Origin: Lamellibrachia satsuma
Lineage: Eukaryota; Annelida; Polychaeta; Sabellida; Siboglinidae
DNA: 64,000 bases
NCBI GenBank assembly: GCA_033239005.1
Contig: BSQZ01000038.1
Span: 3,737,501 to 3,801,500 of the forward strand
Direction of reading: 5' to 3'
The position numbers were made by a program, and so were the translations under genes. The notes beneath the pieces are model-generated. The model was given only the letters and a program-made list of their open reading frames with translations, did not search any database and was not told the DNA's origin. Each line of letters opens with the position of its first letter. Position 1 is the stretch's first letter. Below are positions 1-11,299 of the stretch, piece after piece.

Positions 1-60
1 TTTCAAAACCAGTGTTGATCACAATTACAAATAAAACAATTAAAAACAACAACTGATACT

Positions 61-545
61 AAACAACAAATGCCACAATAATAACAACAACAACAATAAC
101 AACAACAACAACAATGACAACAACAACAACAACAACAAGCGGTACTAAGCAGGAAGGTCATGCATGGTATCCTGTGGAAGATTCATGAACTCAGTTATAT
201 GTGGAGTAGACCTTTCAGAATAAGCAATTATAAGCACGCCAGGCAAAACGGTCTTCTTGGCAATATCAATTACAAACATTGTACCCTGGGCCAACCACTG
301 ATATCTCCACCAGATATCAGCGGGGCGCACCAAATCAAACCACTGGTTCGCATTCAGCGCAGCCAACAAAGTCTCGTACAGTTAAATAACCTTGTATTAT
401 AATGTAAAGCATCAAATAGGACATTATGTTAATTAAACAAATGTACGATTAACACGTGGCAACACCACAGTGGTTATTGTATAAAGTACAGGCAAATACA
501 ATATAATATGTATCATGCTAGTTATGCTACAATGGCGCCATCCAT
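61..545 (-). repeat. Dispersed repeat, inverted partner of 50,530-51,010
   Basis: The reverse complement of this stretch aligns with 50,530-51,010: the same CAA/TTG simple-repeat edge, the same core and the same GGCGCCAT edge. On the minus strand an open frame (369 to 145) encodes ADIWW..QWLA.GT.FV and GVLIIA, and the partner copy keeps the same frame. I do not recognise the family. It could be a remnant of a coding transposon or an old exon. It lies just outside the left end of the tandem array. Confidence 0.6.
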
Positions 546-589
546 GAGGATAAATAATAGCAACAAGTGACTCGGTCATAAGGAGAGCG

Positions 590-645
590 GCGGACGTTAC
601 TCAGCGGCTCTTTGCCGCCGGTGCGTCGCATCCTCGAACGTCCGC
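590..645. other. GC-rich nested hairpin at the unit start (four copies)
   Basis: Outer arms GCGGACGTT (590-598) and AACGTCCGC (637-645) enclose an inner stem GCGGC (604-608) and GCCGC (614-618) with loop TCTTT. The same structure starts units B (8,068-8,123), C (14,933-14,988) and D (21,827-21,882). It lies on the duplication junction, so it may mark a breakage-prone site. That link is inference. Confidence 0.6.
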
Positions 646-1309
646 GAACCGTAGGCCGAGTAAGGTCATTCCGAGAGGAACCATGTACGTTCTTTGATGT
701 TTTGTGCAACATGACTGTCACGCGGCTGGAGTTCCTCTACTGCGTCAACGCCCGTAACTATTTTATACTTCCACTATCTCAATCGCAGCCGTCGTCTCAC
801 AACGGATTAACCAATCATGTTGGTGCATACAAGAGCCCGTAGACTACAGAAAGGCTTGGCTGCTTATACAAATTACAAGTTAATATGTGAACAGTTTTCC
901 AATATTTGTACAAAAACACCCCAGTGTCAACCACACGAATCACATGATATCATATAAACAATTATGTCATAGGAATCTCTATAATGCACACATTACGATG
1001 GTATACATCAAAATGCATCTGCTACCAGATTTATGACAGAAAACCACTTTAGGCATGCCTTTTGCTCCCTCTATTATTCGAAGGTGTGAAGGTAAAAGTT
1101 ATTACCTGGCCTTATGCTGTCGCTAACACAAAACAACAACCTCGACTCTATCTGAAATTATTCGTTCTTCATCAAAATTAGGTTCTAAGACAATGATAAA
1201 CAATATTAATTGACAACTAGTTTTCCAACGATATCAAACATGATAGTATTTCGTTGATCTGTCAACCAGTTGGAAATAAATAAATTTCCGATCTCTAGAT
1301 TACCCATCG

Positions 1310-2135
1310 GTCGCTATTCGGCGCCACCAGCACGGCTCTTTCTCACCAACATTTCAATGTGACAGTAATACCCAGTTCGGCATACCGAATTCACGTTTTG
1401 GGTCATGCTTAGATGTTGATCGTATATAACCCAAAAATCACAAACAGAAGATGATCGTAGTTGTTGTTCTCCGACCGCAACAACTATGTTGGGCAAGGAC
1501 TCCAATCCATGTTTGGATGTGAACAAGACCACTTCCGTCTTCTCATCATTCAATTTGAGCATGTTTTTCTTAAGCCAAGTAGGAAACATCCTTGATGGAG
1601 TTGTTCAAACGGGCAACTGCTGTTAACCGCTCTTCGGGGTCTTTTTCATAAATGAGACATATAACTGCGTGTCATCGGCATAGAAGTGCACATCTTGTTG
1701 ATGATGCCTGATGACGTCCCCAAGTGGCCGTGTATATAGCGAGTACATTTTCGGGCCAAGAACTGATCCGTGTGGAACGCCATATTCAAGACATAGGCCG
1801 AATCAGTATCACCAATGATGATTTGTTGGTTTCACTCTCTCAAGTAAGATACCATCCATATTAAGGCATCGCCGGCAATGCTATGTGTGTGTTCCAGACG
1901 CTCGATAAAGATGGCATGATAGATAATGTCTAACGCCACCGACATATATAAAAGAACAAGTGCAGCAACTCGTCCGTTGTTAAGTGTATTTCGATGAGTG
2001 CCGTTTCAGTTGAATGTTGCTTCCTCTAAGCAAATAGTGATTGTTCGTGCAGATTGTTTTCTCGCAGATGTTCTTCAAGGAGGCTGTCGTCGACTTTTTC
2101 GATTATTTTGGAGACGAATGGTATATATAACTCGT
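1310..2135 (-). mobile_element. Antisense CR1/L2-like RT fragment, unit A
   Basis: Read on the minus strand from 2,135 down, the translation follows the order of a Jockey-superfamily (CR1/L2-like) reverse transcriptase: PFVSKIIEK, then a HSTETAL box, a degraded copy of the first catalytic block, an intact YADDTQLY catalytic box at about 1,687-1,664, and WLKKNMLKLNDEKTEVVLF plus DQHLSMTQNV further down. Frameshifts and stops interrupt it, so it is dead. There is no ORF1 or endonuclease beside it. Here it is a passenger inside the array unit. Confidence 0.8.
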
Positions 2136-2279
2136 TTTGATACCTTCCTCTGTCATGTCACACTAAACACACAGACTTTCGAAGTGATTGTCTGTTTAAT
2201 CGTTCATAATTCTCACCCACATATTATCATGCAATATGATATAGAGTAGGGTGGGGCAAAACGCCCACGGTGGTCCACG

Positions 2280-3650
2280 TTGGGGGTTGTCACATTGGAT
2301 GTGAAATATGGTGATCAGTTTTCAGCGTTTGCGTCAAGGGCGACAAAGCACCTAGAGGTGGAAGAGACTGGCCTCATCAATGTTGAACTGCATCTTCGCA
2401 TTTGCTTTTACAGGACGTGGGAGAAATTCGGTGAAGGCAGTTTTGGGGACACACAAACAAGTATTCCAGGAAGGAACGGGTACAACCTAAGGCTACAAGT
2501 CGCACATTCACATGAAGGAGAAGACATAAATGGGATTCCACAAGGCACACGTAAGGCGGTCGCATACACAATGAGAGAGAAGGTGGAAGTGGAGTGTATG
2601 TTGTCGCGAATACTAGAGTAAGTAGTCATTGGGTGGCCAAATCATGTGGATAAAGATCTACAAGTATATTTCACCAAGCGCATTGAGTTGTCAACATAAC
2701 AAGAATGTATTTTGTGTGGGTCACGCGTTGTGATTCCTTCTACCTATAATCTAACGTCAACTGTGGCATCAGCGTTTGTACAAAATTACGCCTTATGGCC
2801 TGGAATGCATGCTGCTATCGATATTACGGTGCATGAATGTGCTGTATGTCAGTCAGTGAATAATCAATCAGCTGTGGCGTCACTGCACCCGTGGCCATGG
2901 CCCATACGTGTATGCAAAGCATCCACACTAGCTTTGCACAGAAGTACGGTATGAACTATCTGATCGTTGCGGACAACTATTCCAAATGGTTGGAAGATGT
3001 ACCAATGACGACTACTACAGCGGGCAAAACAATTGATGTTTTGGAGAGGTTGTTTGCCTGCCATGGTCTTCCAGAGGAGATTGTATCCGACAATATACCA
3101 AGTTCACGTCACATGAGTTCAAGACATTCACGGATAAGAACAGAATCAAGCAAGTTGCTCCGTGTTATCCAGCATCAAACGGTGCTGCAGAACGTTGTGT
3201 GTTCAAACGGAGAAGCAGGGTCTTCGAAAACACTCCGCAAGAATTCATATTTCGAAAGGACATTGGTTTGCTAACTTCCTGTAACGATATCGCTGCCCGC
3301 CACACCCCGTAACCGGAGCACATCCGCAGAACTACACTATAACGCCGATTGTGAAACAGGTTTAGTCTGCTGAAATCTCACACGATTAAGGACATGGAGG
3401 AGAAACAGCAGAAATATAAGAGGTAACTTGATCGCAGTGGTGTCGCTGCGTGAAATAATCAAGGGACACCCAGTACATTTGCGAAACCATCGAGGTGGTC
3501 AAGAAAAATGGGTCTCGGGTAAGACCACAAGGCCGTGGGAACCGCATACTTACTTTGTGCAAGTATGTGCTCATCGTCTCTATGTGCACGGAGACCACGT
3601 GAGGCCAACTGCTGAAAGTGATTTTTATCGGTCTGTATCTCAGAATACAA
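2280..3650 (+). mobile_element. Ty3/gypsy pol remnant, unit A (integrase-rich)
   Basis: Plus-strand frames give LTR-retrotransposon integrase blocks in order: the zinc-binding end with WPGM and CAVCQS (about 2,790-2,860); LHPWPWP; a core block with YLIVADNYSKWLE and HGLPEEIVSDN (about 2,950-3,095), where VADN and VSDN match the two core aspartate sites; a SNGAAE-like block in the shorter units; and a C-terminal GDHVRP block with WVSGK upstream (about 3,480-3,610). An upstream piece (about 2,400-2,480) resembles the pol sequence before RT. Most of RT and RNase H are missing, frames shift repeatedly, and no LTRs are visible. Confidence 0.8.
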
Positions 3651-4439
3651 TGATAGTGGATCAATCACTTGTGAATGATGAGAGTGTTTATCAAACAGTG
3701 TCGGTTCCTGAAAAGAACCAGACCCATCTGTCAGGGAACAGCAAGGCAAGACTGTGGTTTCACCAACACCATTGTTTGTTCCTGTAGTGATACGTCGATC
3801 TGGAACACGTACAAAGAAACGACATATTATGGATCTGTAATGGCACTTATACATGTAATCATGCACTGTGATTGGACCTTGTATTGGCGGTTTACTTTAA
3901 AGCTAAAGAGGAAAGACTGTTACATATTGGCGTACTAACGTAAGGTGCTGCCGCCTATTGACTAATATCAAGTTTTTTGCTAGTGGCTATTAAAAATTGT
4001 GCTTCCCGCCAGTTCTCTACTTGTTTGTTGCTGTCTTCTTCTCGGCCACCAAATATACTATACATATAAAACATTTTGTTGTATGGGCAGGTCGCACTAC
4101 TGGCATTAATGCACCAGCCAGGTCTATATGCCGCGTTTTTTAAGTAGTTAATGACGCCCTGGTGTTGCTAGTGCACTTGCCTAATTGAAGAGCGATACAT
4201 GCAGGCAGCGCTTCCCAGGAGAGTCGAATCGTGACGGCGACGCACCTTTTAGGATTATATCGATTATCTATGCCGTGGACATGGCTAGGTCAACAGCGCC
4301 CTCTACCCACGCCGTCACCGAGTTTGATCGTCTATATTTCTTTTCTGGATAGTTTCTGTTGTGTGCTTTTAAGGCAAATCCTTTATTATAAATACTTGTT
4401 ACCCACGCTAGCGTTTTATATGCTTTACTCTTCCTTATC

Positions 4440-4690
4440 TTATATGTTTGAACTACGATAAACTAATCCAACTGCTAACTGCGAATTCCCCGTAATGATG
4501 TTGTTCCAGGTTGCTTCCTAGAAACCAGAGTTCCTTTCTAAATATATTTTAATATATAAAATAACACCTCATCGCCTTCTCCATTTTCTATCTTTCCTAA
4601 ACATTACATAATACCCTAGTTTTAATTCAGTATCTACCACTGTCACGTATTTCCGTGGATGTCCGTTGATAGATGGCTCAGTTCTACATG
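4440..4690 (-). mobile_element. Antisense LINE endonuclease fragment, sub-repeat 1 of unit A
   Basis: The reverse complement reads ELKLGYYVMFRKDRKWRRR, then LYIKIYLERNSGF, then GNSQLAVGLVYRSSNI, with two stops. This is the middle of an APE-type LINE endonuclease and matches the minus-strand LINE at 33.34-33.76 kb (KIVSGNSTLTIKLVYRSPN). It is embedded in a larger sub-repeat together with the GAGTCGAATCGTGAC module upstream. Confidence 0.75.
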
Positions 4691-5295
4691 TGGATCTTCT
4701 TCTCTAAAGCTATGTCTTTTTGGCATGGTGGCCGAGGGATGGAGGGATTGTGTGGAAGACACTTAGGGTGTTGTCAAGTATTTCCGGTAAGATGACCGTC
4801 TGACATCAAGGATTATACATATATCTCTTCTTCTATGCTTTCGTCATTGTATTTCCAAATGTTCTCAAAGTTACTTGTAGTGCGTCTAGCTGTACCCAAT
4901 ATGTATCTAATGTTGTGCATTTCATGCTAATAATTCAGCTGTGGTATGGAGTTCAATCTCCGTCTCGTCAATCGATACTGGACATTTTCCATTCTGAGCC
5001 AACACATATGTCTCCGCTTCGAGTACTCCTATGAAACTTTAATATGTTTCCAGCGATATGAAGGTGCACCGTTAGTACATGTCGCTGTGACACTGAACAG
5101 TAGGTCCTATGTGTGTATATTGATCCTTCCATGTGCGGGTCAGCAATACGTCACAGTTTCAACATACGAACACGAGTTGTTAGGTGTTTAATTATGATCA
5201 CGTGCTGTTTGATGGTTAGGCGCTTGGCTTTAACAACGCAGTTCTCAGTCGCACTCTCTGTCTACCACAGTCAGCGGTTGATCACAGGAGCGAAA

Positions 5296-5340
5296 ATGTC
5301 GGATTTGATGCCAATCTCGGTACAGAACGCAATACCATGA
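5296..5340 (+). other. Decoy start: 14-codon mini-ORF after a copied leader
   Basis: The leader GATCACAGGAGCGAAAATGTCGG matches, with few changes, the leader of the real signal-peptide exon at 6,440-6,476. After ATGTCGG the sequence diverges, encodes MSDLMPISVQNAIP and stops. Copies lie at 12,159-12,203, 19,053-19,097 and 25,916-25,960. It is probably a broken duplicate of the first exon and is unlikely to make a useful product. Confidence 0.5.
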
Positions 5341-5679
5341 TTGTATGGGCAGGTCGCACTAGCGTCATGAATACATTGATTAATTACTCCCGCGTTTTTT
5401 TGTATTATATAAATGCGCAATGTCGTTGCTATTGCACTGGCATAGTGGAAGGTGACAAACGCATTCATCCTTTCCAAGGAGAGTCGAATCGTGACAGTGC
5501 CGTGCACTGTCGCATTGTTTCCGCCGTGGACAAAGCTACATCAACAGCGCCCTCCCCCACCCCGTCACCACATTTGAGTGTCTGTGTTTTGACATATATT
5601 TCTTTTCAAATCCTTTACCATAAACATGTTCCCACCCCACATTAGCGTGTTTTATTGTTTACTCTTGCGTATGTTATGT

Positions 5680-5905
5680 TTGAATTACGGTAAACTAATC
5701 CAACCGCTACTTTCGAATTCCTGTTACGATGTTGTTCCACGCTGCTTCATAGAAACTTCTCCAAATATATTTAATATCTAAAATCATACCACATCGCCTT
5801 CTCTATTTTCAATATTTTATAAATATTATATAATACGCCAATCTCAATTCTTTATCTGCCACTGTCACATATGTCCTTGGACGTCCGCTCACACATGGCT
5901 CAGTT
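5680..5905 (-). mobile_element. Antisense LINE endonuclease fragment, sub-repeat 2 of unit A
   Basis: Second, more degraded copy of the same endonuclease segment (GGTAAACTAATCCAACCGC to the GGCTCAG edge). The preceding module again holds GAGTCGAATCGTGAC (about 5,481). Confidence 0.7.
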
Positions 5906-6469
5906 TCATAACTGGATCTTCCTTTGAATAGGTTTGTATCTTTTGGCATGTTGACCGAATTGTTTTTGCTTTTGCTGCGTCGTGGTCACAGATCCCCGAT
6001 CACCGTATCCAATGCAGATTTCTACTCAGTAGAGTAATAATGCACGAAGGAACAAGACTGCTAGTGTTTGGCAATATGTGTGCCATGACACTTCACTGTA
6101 TTCAGAATAACACCATTTATATAATATGATTATTACACCGAGACAACAAATAAACCTCTACCTCTAGCCTCTATCACAAGTAATAGTGTCCTACTGGTTT
6201 TCATCACATTCGTGACTTACGTCGTATTCGCCACCAATGCAAATATTTACAACTTAAACTGATGATCGATTAGGAACTGTTTTTATGGAACTCCATTTGT
6301 TCTGGTGTGCGCTGCCGAGCTTGGGTGGCCGAGGATTTTAGCGCAACGAAGCATTTGATATCAATATTTTAACATACGAACATCTGTTGTGTGTGGTTTA
6401 GCTATGACAACAAGTTGATACATTGTCATTATGCCTTTCCGCAGTCAGTAGTTGAACACAGGAGCGAAA

Positions 6470-6590
6470 ATGTCGGCATACCGTTCAGTCTTGTTGTTGG
6501 GTTCAACAATGGTTCTCTCTCCCCGTCTTCTGCTACAAGCTCTACTCCTGGTCTCGGTAGGTCTACGGACAAGCGCAACTAATGCTACAG
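6470..6590 (+). CDS. Exon 1 (signal peptide), unit A copy
   Basis: ATG follows GGAGCGAAA. The 40 codons read MSAYRSVLLLGST, then a hydrophobic core around LLLQALLLVSVGL, then small residues RTSATNAT: a secretory signal peptide with likely cleavage near TSA. The exon ends ACAG followed by the donor GTAAGAC, leaving one base (phase 1). That is the phase required by exon 2 of the YWTD-FAMeT gene at 39,735, and the join reads NATDWDIICP. This frame is invisible to a simple ORF scan because it runs on into the intron. A CAGTCAGTAG initiator-like sequence lies about 30 bp upstream. Caveat: the splice to 39,735 is inferred; D is the nearest copy. Confidence 0.65.
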
Positions 6591-7639
6591 GTAAGACGAC
6601 TGCCAAGTTTTAAAACGTACACCAACAGAGAACGTTATGACATGTGTATCGGTGTATCCACACATGTGTATCGGTGTATCCACACATGGGCAGTGCAATG
6701 AATATGATATATCATTTGTTGGAAGAACACTACAATCCAGCAGTTATGTGGGGAAAGTGATTCAGTACTCTATTCCCTATCAAATTCTATAGTCAAACCC
6801 TGAAACAAATATAATCATGAATAAATGGAGTTACAAGCTTATTTAGAATTGGGCTATTCAAGCAGAATGAGTGTAATGTGTATCACACTAGCGCACAGTG
6901 TACGTGCATGCGTGTGGGAGAGTAAGCATTTAGTTTATTTTGTGTGTTGTGAGACTGCGACAAGTGCCAATTATTTGAAGAGCAGATTTCGTTGATACGA
7001 CCAGAACCACGGTTTTCACTGCTTCGAAGAACGTATTTGCTTCTCTAGGTTGGGGAGCTAATTTGTTTAGGTAGAACATATAATTTCAGATGTACTTAGT
7101 AATGCCACACTGACCAGCGCTATAAACAAGGAGTACACATATGTCTCTTTTTTTGCGCCTGGGCTTACGTCATCGTATTTCCAAATGTTATCAAAGTCAC
7201 TTGTATTGCTTCAAGCTGTACCCAGTCTGTATCTAATGTTGTGTATTTATGATAATTCAGCTGTGGTATTAAGTTCAATACCGGTGTCTTCAATCGTTAC
7301 TGGACATTTTCCATTCAGAGTCATCACATGTTTCGCCGCTTCGAGTACTCTTATGAAATGTTAATATGTTTCCAGCGAGATGAAGGTTCCCTTTTAGTAG
7401 CGTTGTGCATATCGTTGTGACACTGAGTAGTAGGACCTATGTGTGTCGTATCGATATATTGATCTTTCCATGTGCTGATCCGCAATACGTCACAGCTTCA
7501 ACATACGAACACCAGGTGTTTAGCTATGATCACGCGTTTCCCAGCAGAGTCGAATCGTGACTTTGCCGCGCATTGTCACACATTTCCTTTACCATAAATA
7601 GTTGTTCCCCCACACTAGCGTTTTGAATATTTTACTCAT

Positions 7640-7890
7640 CCTTGTCTTATGGTTGAACTATGGTAAACAAATCCAAGTTTTAGTTTCGAATTCCCGTTAC
7701 GATGTTGCTCCACGCGGCTTCATAGAAACCAGGGTTCCTCTCCAAATATATTTAATATATAAAATAACCGCCTTCTCCATTTTTATATTTCGTAGACATT
7801 AATTATACGTCAGTCCCAATTCCTCAGATTTTACGTCAGTATCTACCAGTGTCACGTATCTCCGTGGACGTCCACTCGTAGATGGCTCAG
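7640..7890 (-). mobile_element. Antisense LINE endonuclease fragment, sub-repeat 3 of unit A
   Basis: Third copy, between the signal-peptide exon and the end of the unit. Its preceding module holds the same GAGTCGAATCGTGAC (about 7,547), so the three sub-repeats share one composite structure rather than being independent insertions. Confidence 0.7.
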
Positions 7891-8769
7891 TTCCATATGT
7901 GGATCTTCCTCTGAACAGGTATGTGTATTTTTGGCATGATTGCCGAGTTTTATGTAGACGGCTGCATCGTGATCTCAGATAACTGGAATTGGTCCGCACC
8001 TGTTAACGTGGGGTGGCCTGTTTGTGAGGAAGACACGTAGGGTGTTGTCAAGCCTGGTCGGAAAGCGGCGGACGTTACTCAGCGGCTCTTTGCCGCCGGT
8101 GCGTCGCATCCTCGAACGTCCGCGAACCGTAGGCCGAATATGGTCATTCCGAGAGGAACCATGTACGTTCTTTGATGTGTTGTGCAACCTGACTGTCACG
8201 TTCCTCTTCTGTGTCAACGCCGGTAACTATTTTATACTTCCACTATCTCAATCGCAGCCGTCGTCTCACAACGGATTAACCAATCATGTTGGTGCATACA
8301 AGAGCCCGTAGACTACAGAAAGGCTTGGCTGCCTATACAAATTACAAGTTAATATGTGAACAGTTATGCAATATTTGTACAAAAACACCCCAGTGTCAAC
8401 CTCACGAATCACATGATATCCTATAAAAAAAATTATGTCATATGAATCTCTATAATACACATATTACGATTATATACATAAAATGCATCTGCTACCAGAT
8501 TTATGACACAAAACTACTTTAAGCATGCCTTTTACTTTCTCTAGTATTCGAAGGTGCACAACACAAAACAATAACCTCGACTCTATCTGAAATTATTCGT
8601 TCTTCATCAAACTTACATTCTAAGACAATGATAAACAATATCAATTGACAACTAGTTTTCCAACGATACCAAACATGATAGCATTTCGTTGATCTGTCAA
8701 CCAGTTGGAAATAAATAAATTTCCGATCTCTAGATTAGCCATCGGTCGCTAGTTGGCGCCACCAGCACG

Positions 8770-9600
8770 GCTCTTACTCACCAACATTTCAATCGCTAGG
8801 TGACTAAAGTAAACAAGCTAATTATACACAATCTCACACGATCTCCGATCTGTGACAGTAATACCCAGTTCGGCATACCGAATTCACGTTTTGGGTCATG
8901 CTTAGATGTTGATCGTACATAACCCAAAAATCACAAACAGATGATGATAGTAGTTGTTGTTCTCCGACCGCAACAACTATGTTTGGCAACGACTCAATCC
9001 ATGTTTGGATCATTCAATTTGAGCATGTTTTTCTTAAGCCAAGTAGGAAACATCCTTGATGGAGTTGTTCAAACAGGCAACTGCTGTTAACCGCTCGTCG
9101 GGGTCTTTTTCTTAAATGAGATATATAACTGCGTGTCATCGGCATAGAAATGCACATCTTGTTGATGATGCCTGATGACGTCCCCAAGTGGCCGTGTATA
9201 TAGCGAGTACATTTTCAGGCCAAGAACTGATCCGTGTGGAACGCCATATTTAAGACATAGGCCGAATCAGTATCACCAGTGATGATTTGTTGGTTTCGCT
9301 CTCTCAAGTAAAATACCATCCATATTAAGGCATCGCGGGCAATGCCATGCGTGTGTTCCAGACGCTCGATAAAGATGGCATGGTAGATAATGTCTAATGC
9401 CGCCGAGATATCTAAAAGAACAAGTGCAGCAACTCGTCCGTTGTTAAGTGTATTTCGATGAGTGCCGTTTCAGTTGAATGTTGCTTCCTCTAAGCAAATA
9501 GTGATTGTTCGTGCAGATTGTTTTCTCGCAGATGTTCTTCAAGAGGCTGTCGTCGACTTTTTCGATTATTTTGGAGACGAATGGTAGATATAACTCGTTT
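8770..9600 (-). mobile_element. Antisense CR1/L2-like RT fragment, unit B
   Basis: Copy of the unit A fragment. It has a longer stretch near 8,800-8,850 and a deletion around 9,010 that shortens the block after the catalytic box. Non-functional. Confidence 0.75.
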
Positions 9601-9742
9601 TGATACCTTCCTCTGTCATGTCACACTAAACACACAGACTTTCGAAGTGATTGTCTGTTTAATCGTTCATAATTCTCACCCACATATTATCATGCAATAT
9701 GATATAGAGTAGGGTGGGGCAAAACGCCCACGGTGGTCCAAG

Positions 9743-10540
9743 TTGGTTGTTGTCACATTGGATGTGAAATATGGTGATCAGTTTTCAGCGTTTGCGTCAA
9801 GGGCGACAAAGCACATCTACGTGGAAGAGACTGGTCTCATCACCAATGTTGAACTGCATCTTCACTTTTGCTTTTACAGGACGTGGGAGAAATTCGGTGA
9901 AGGTAGTTTTGGGGACACACAAACAAGTATTCCAGGAAGGAATGGGTACAACCTATGCACATTATCCACATTACCTTTGCAAAGAAGTACGTCATGAACT
10001 ATCTGATAGTTGTGGACAACAAGCCATTCATGGATATGAACATAATCAAGCAAGTTGCTCCGTATTGTCCAGCATCAAACGGTGCTGCAGAACGTTGTGT
10101 GTTCAAACGGAGAAGTAGGGTCTTCGCACTCCGCAAGAATTCATATTTCGAAAGGACATTGGTTTGCTAACTTCCTGTAGCGATATCGCTGCCCGCCACA
10201 CCCCGTAAACGGAGCATATCCGGCAGAACTACATTATAACGCCGATTGTGAAACAGGTTGAGTCTGCTGAAATCTCACACGAATAAGGACATGGAGGAGA
10301 AACAGCAGAAAATATAAGTGGTAACATGATCGCAGTGGTGTCGCTGCGTGAAATAGTGAAGGGACATCCAGTACATTTGCGAAACCATCGAGGTGGTCAA
10401 GAAAAATGGGTCTCGGGTAAGATCACAAGGCCGTGGGAACCGCATACTTACTTTGTGCAAGTATGTGCTCATCGTCTCTATGTGCACGGAGACCACGTGA
10501 GGCCAACTGCTGAAAGTGATTGTTATCGGTCTGTATCTCA
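9743..10540 (+). mobile_element. Ty3/gypsy pol remnant, unit B (internally deleted)
   Basis: Two deletions relative to unit A remove the zinc-binding end and the middle of the integrase core. What remains joins GMGTTYA directly to YLIVVDN, then NIIKQVAPYCPASNGAAE, and the C-terminal GHPVHLRNHRGGQEKWVSGK and GDHVRPTAES blocks. It cannot encode an active integrase. Confidence 0.75.
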
Positions 10541-11299
10541 GAATACAATGATAGTGGATCAATCACTTGTGAATGATGAGAGTGTTTATCAAACAGTGTC
10601 GGTTCCTGAAAAGAACCAGACCCATCTGTCAGGGAACAGCAACGCAAGACTGTGGTTTCACCAACACCATTGTTTGTTCCTGTAGTGATACGTCGATGTG
10701 GAAGACGTACAAAGAAACGACATATTATGGATCTGTAATGGCACTTATACATGTAATCATGCACTGTGATTGGACCTTGTATTGGCGGTTTACTTTAAAG
10801 CTAAAGAGGAAAAACTGTTACATATTGGCGTACTAACGTAAGGTACTGCCACCTATTGACTAATATCAAGTTTTTTGCTAGTGGCTATTAAAAATTGTGC
10901 TTCCCGCCAGTTCTCCACTTGTTTGTTGCTGTCTTCTTCTCGGCCACCAAATATACGCACTACTGGCATTAATGCACCAGCCAGGTCTATATGCCGCGTT
11001 TTTTAATTAGTTAATGACGCCCTGGTGTTGCTAGTGCACTTGGCTAATTGAAGAGCGATACATGCAGGCAGCGCTTCCCAGGAGAGTCGAATCGTGACGG
11101 CGACGCACCTTTTAGGATTATATCGATTATCTATGCCGTGGACATGGCTAGGTCAACAGCGCCCTCTACCCACGCCGTCACCGAGTTTGATCGTCTATAT
11201 TTCTTTTCTGGATAGTTTCTTTTGTGTGCTTTTAAGGCAAATCCTTTATTATAAATACTTGTTACCCACGCTAGCGTTTTATATGCTTTACTCTTCCTT

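Larger units (their letters stand above)
588..8065 (+). repeat. Array unit A (7,478 bp)
   Basis: Order of contents: GC-rich hairpin; roughly 650 bp of unrecognised repeat; antisense CR1/L2-like RT (about 1,310-2,135); Ty3/gypsy pol debris (2,280-3,650); sub-repeat 1 (about 4,080-5,190); sub-repeat 2 (about 5,264-5,950) with a decoy ATG at 5,296; signal-peptide exon (6,470-6,590); sub-repeat 3 (about 7,130-8,060). A keeps two integrase segments, roughly 430 and 145 bp, that B, C and D have lost, so it is closest to the ancestral unit. Confidence 0.85.

Noticed and set aside
3428..3938. Several overlapping 87-135 codon frames around the gypsy integrase tail
   Set aside because: Only the frame with GHPVHLRN and GDHVRP fits integrase; the rest are shadows.
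4200..4245. GAGTCGAATCGTGAC as a pol III B box of a tRNA-like SINE
   Set aside because: It resembles GGTTCGAATC only partly and no A box or tRNA-like fold lies at the right distance in any of its copies.
7602..7802. 66-codon frame MFPHTSVLNILLILVLWLNY as a small membrane protein
   Set aside because: It overlaps the antisense endonuclease sub-repeat, its frame is changed in unit C (21,361-21,555) by one base, and sub-repeat copies do not keep it.
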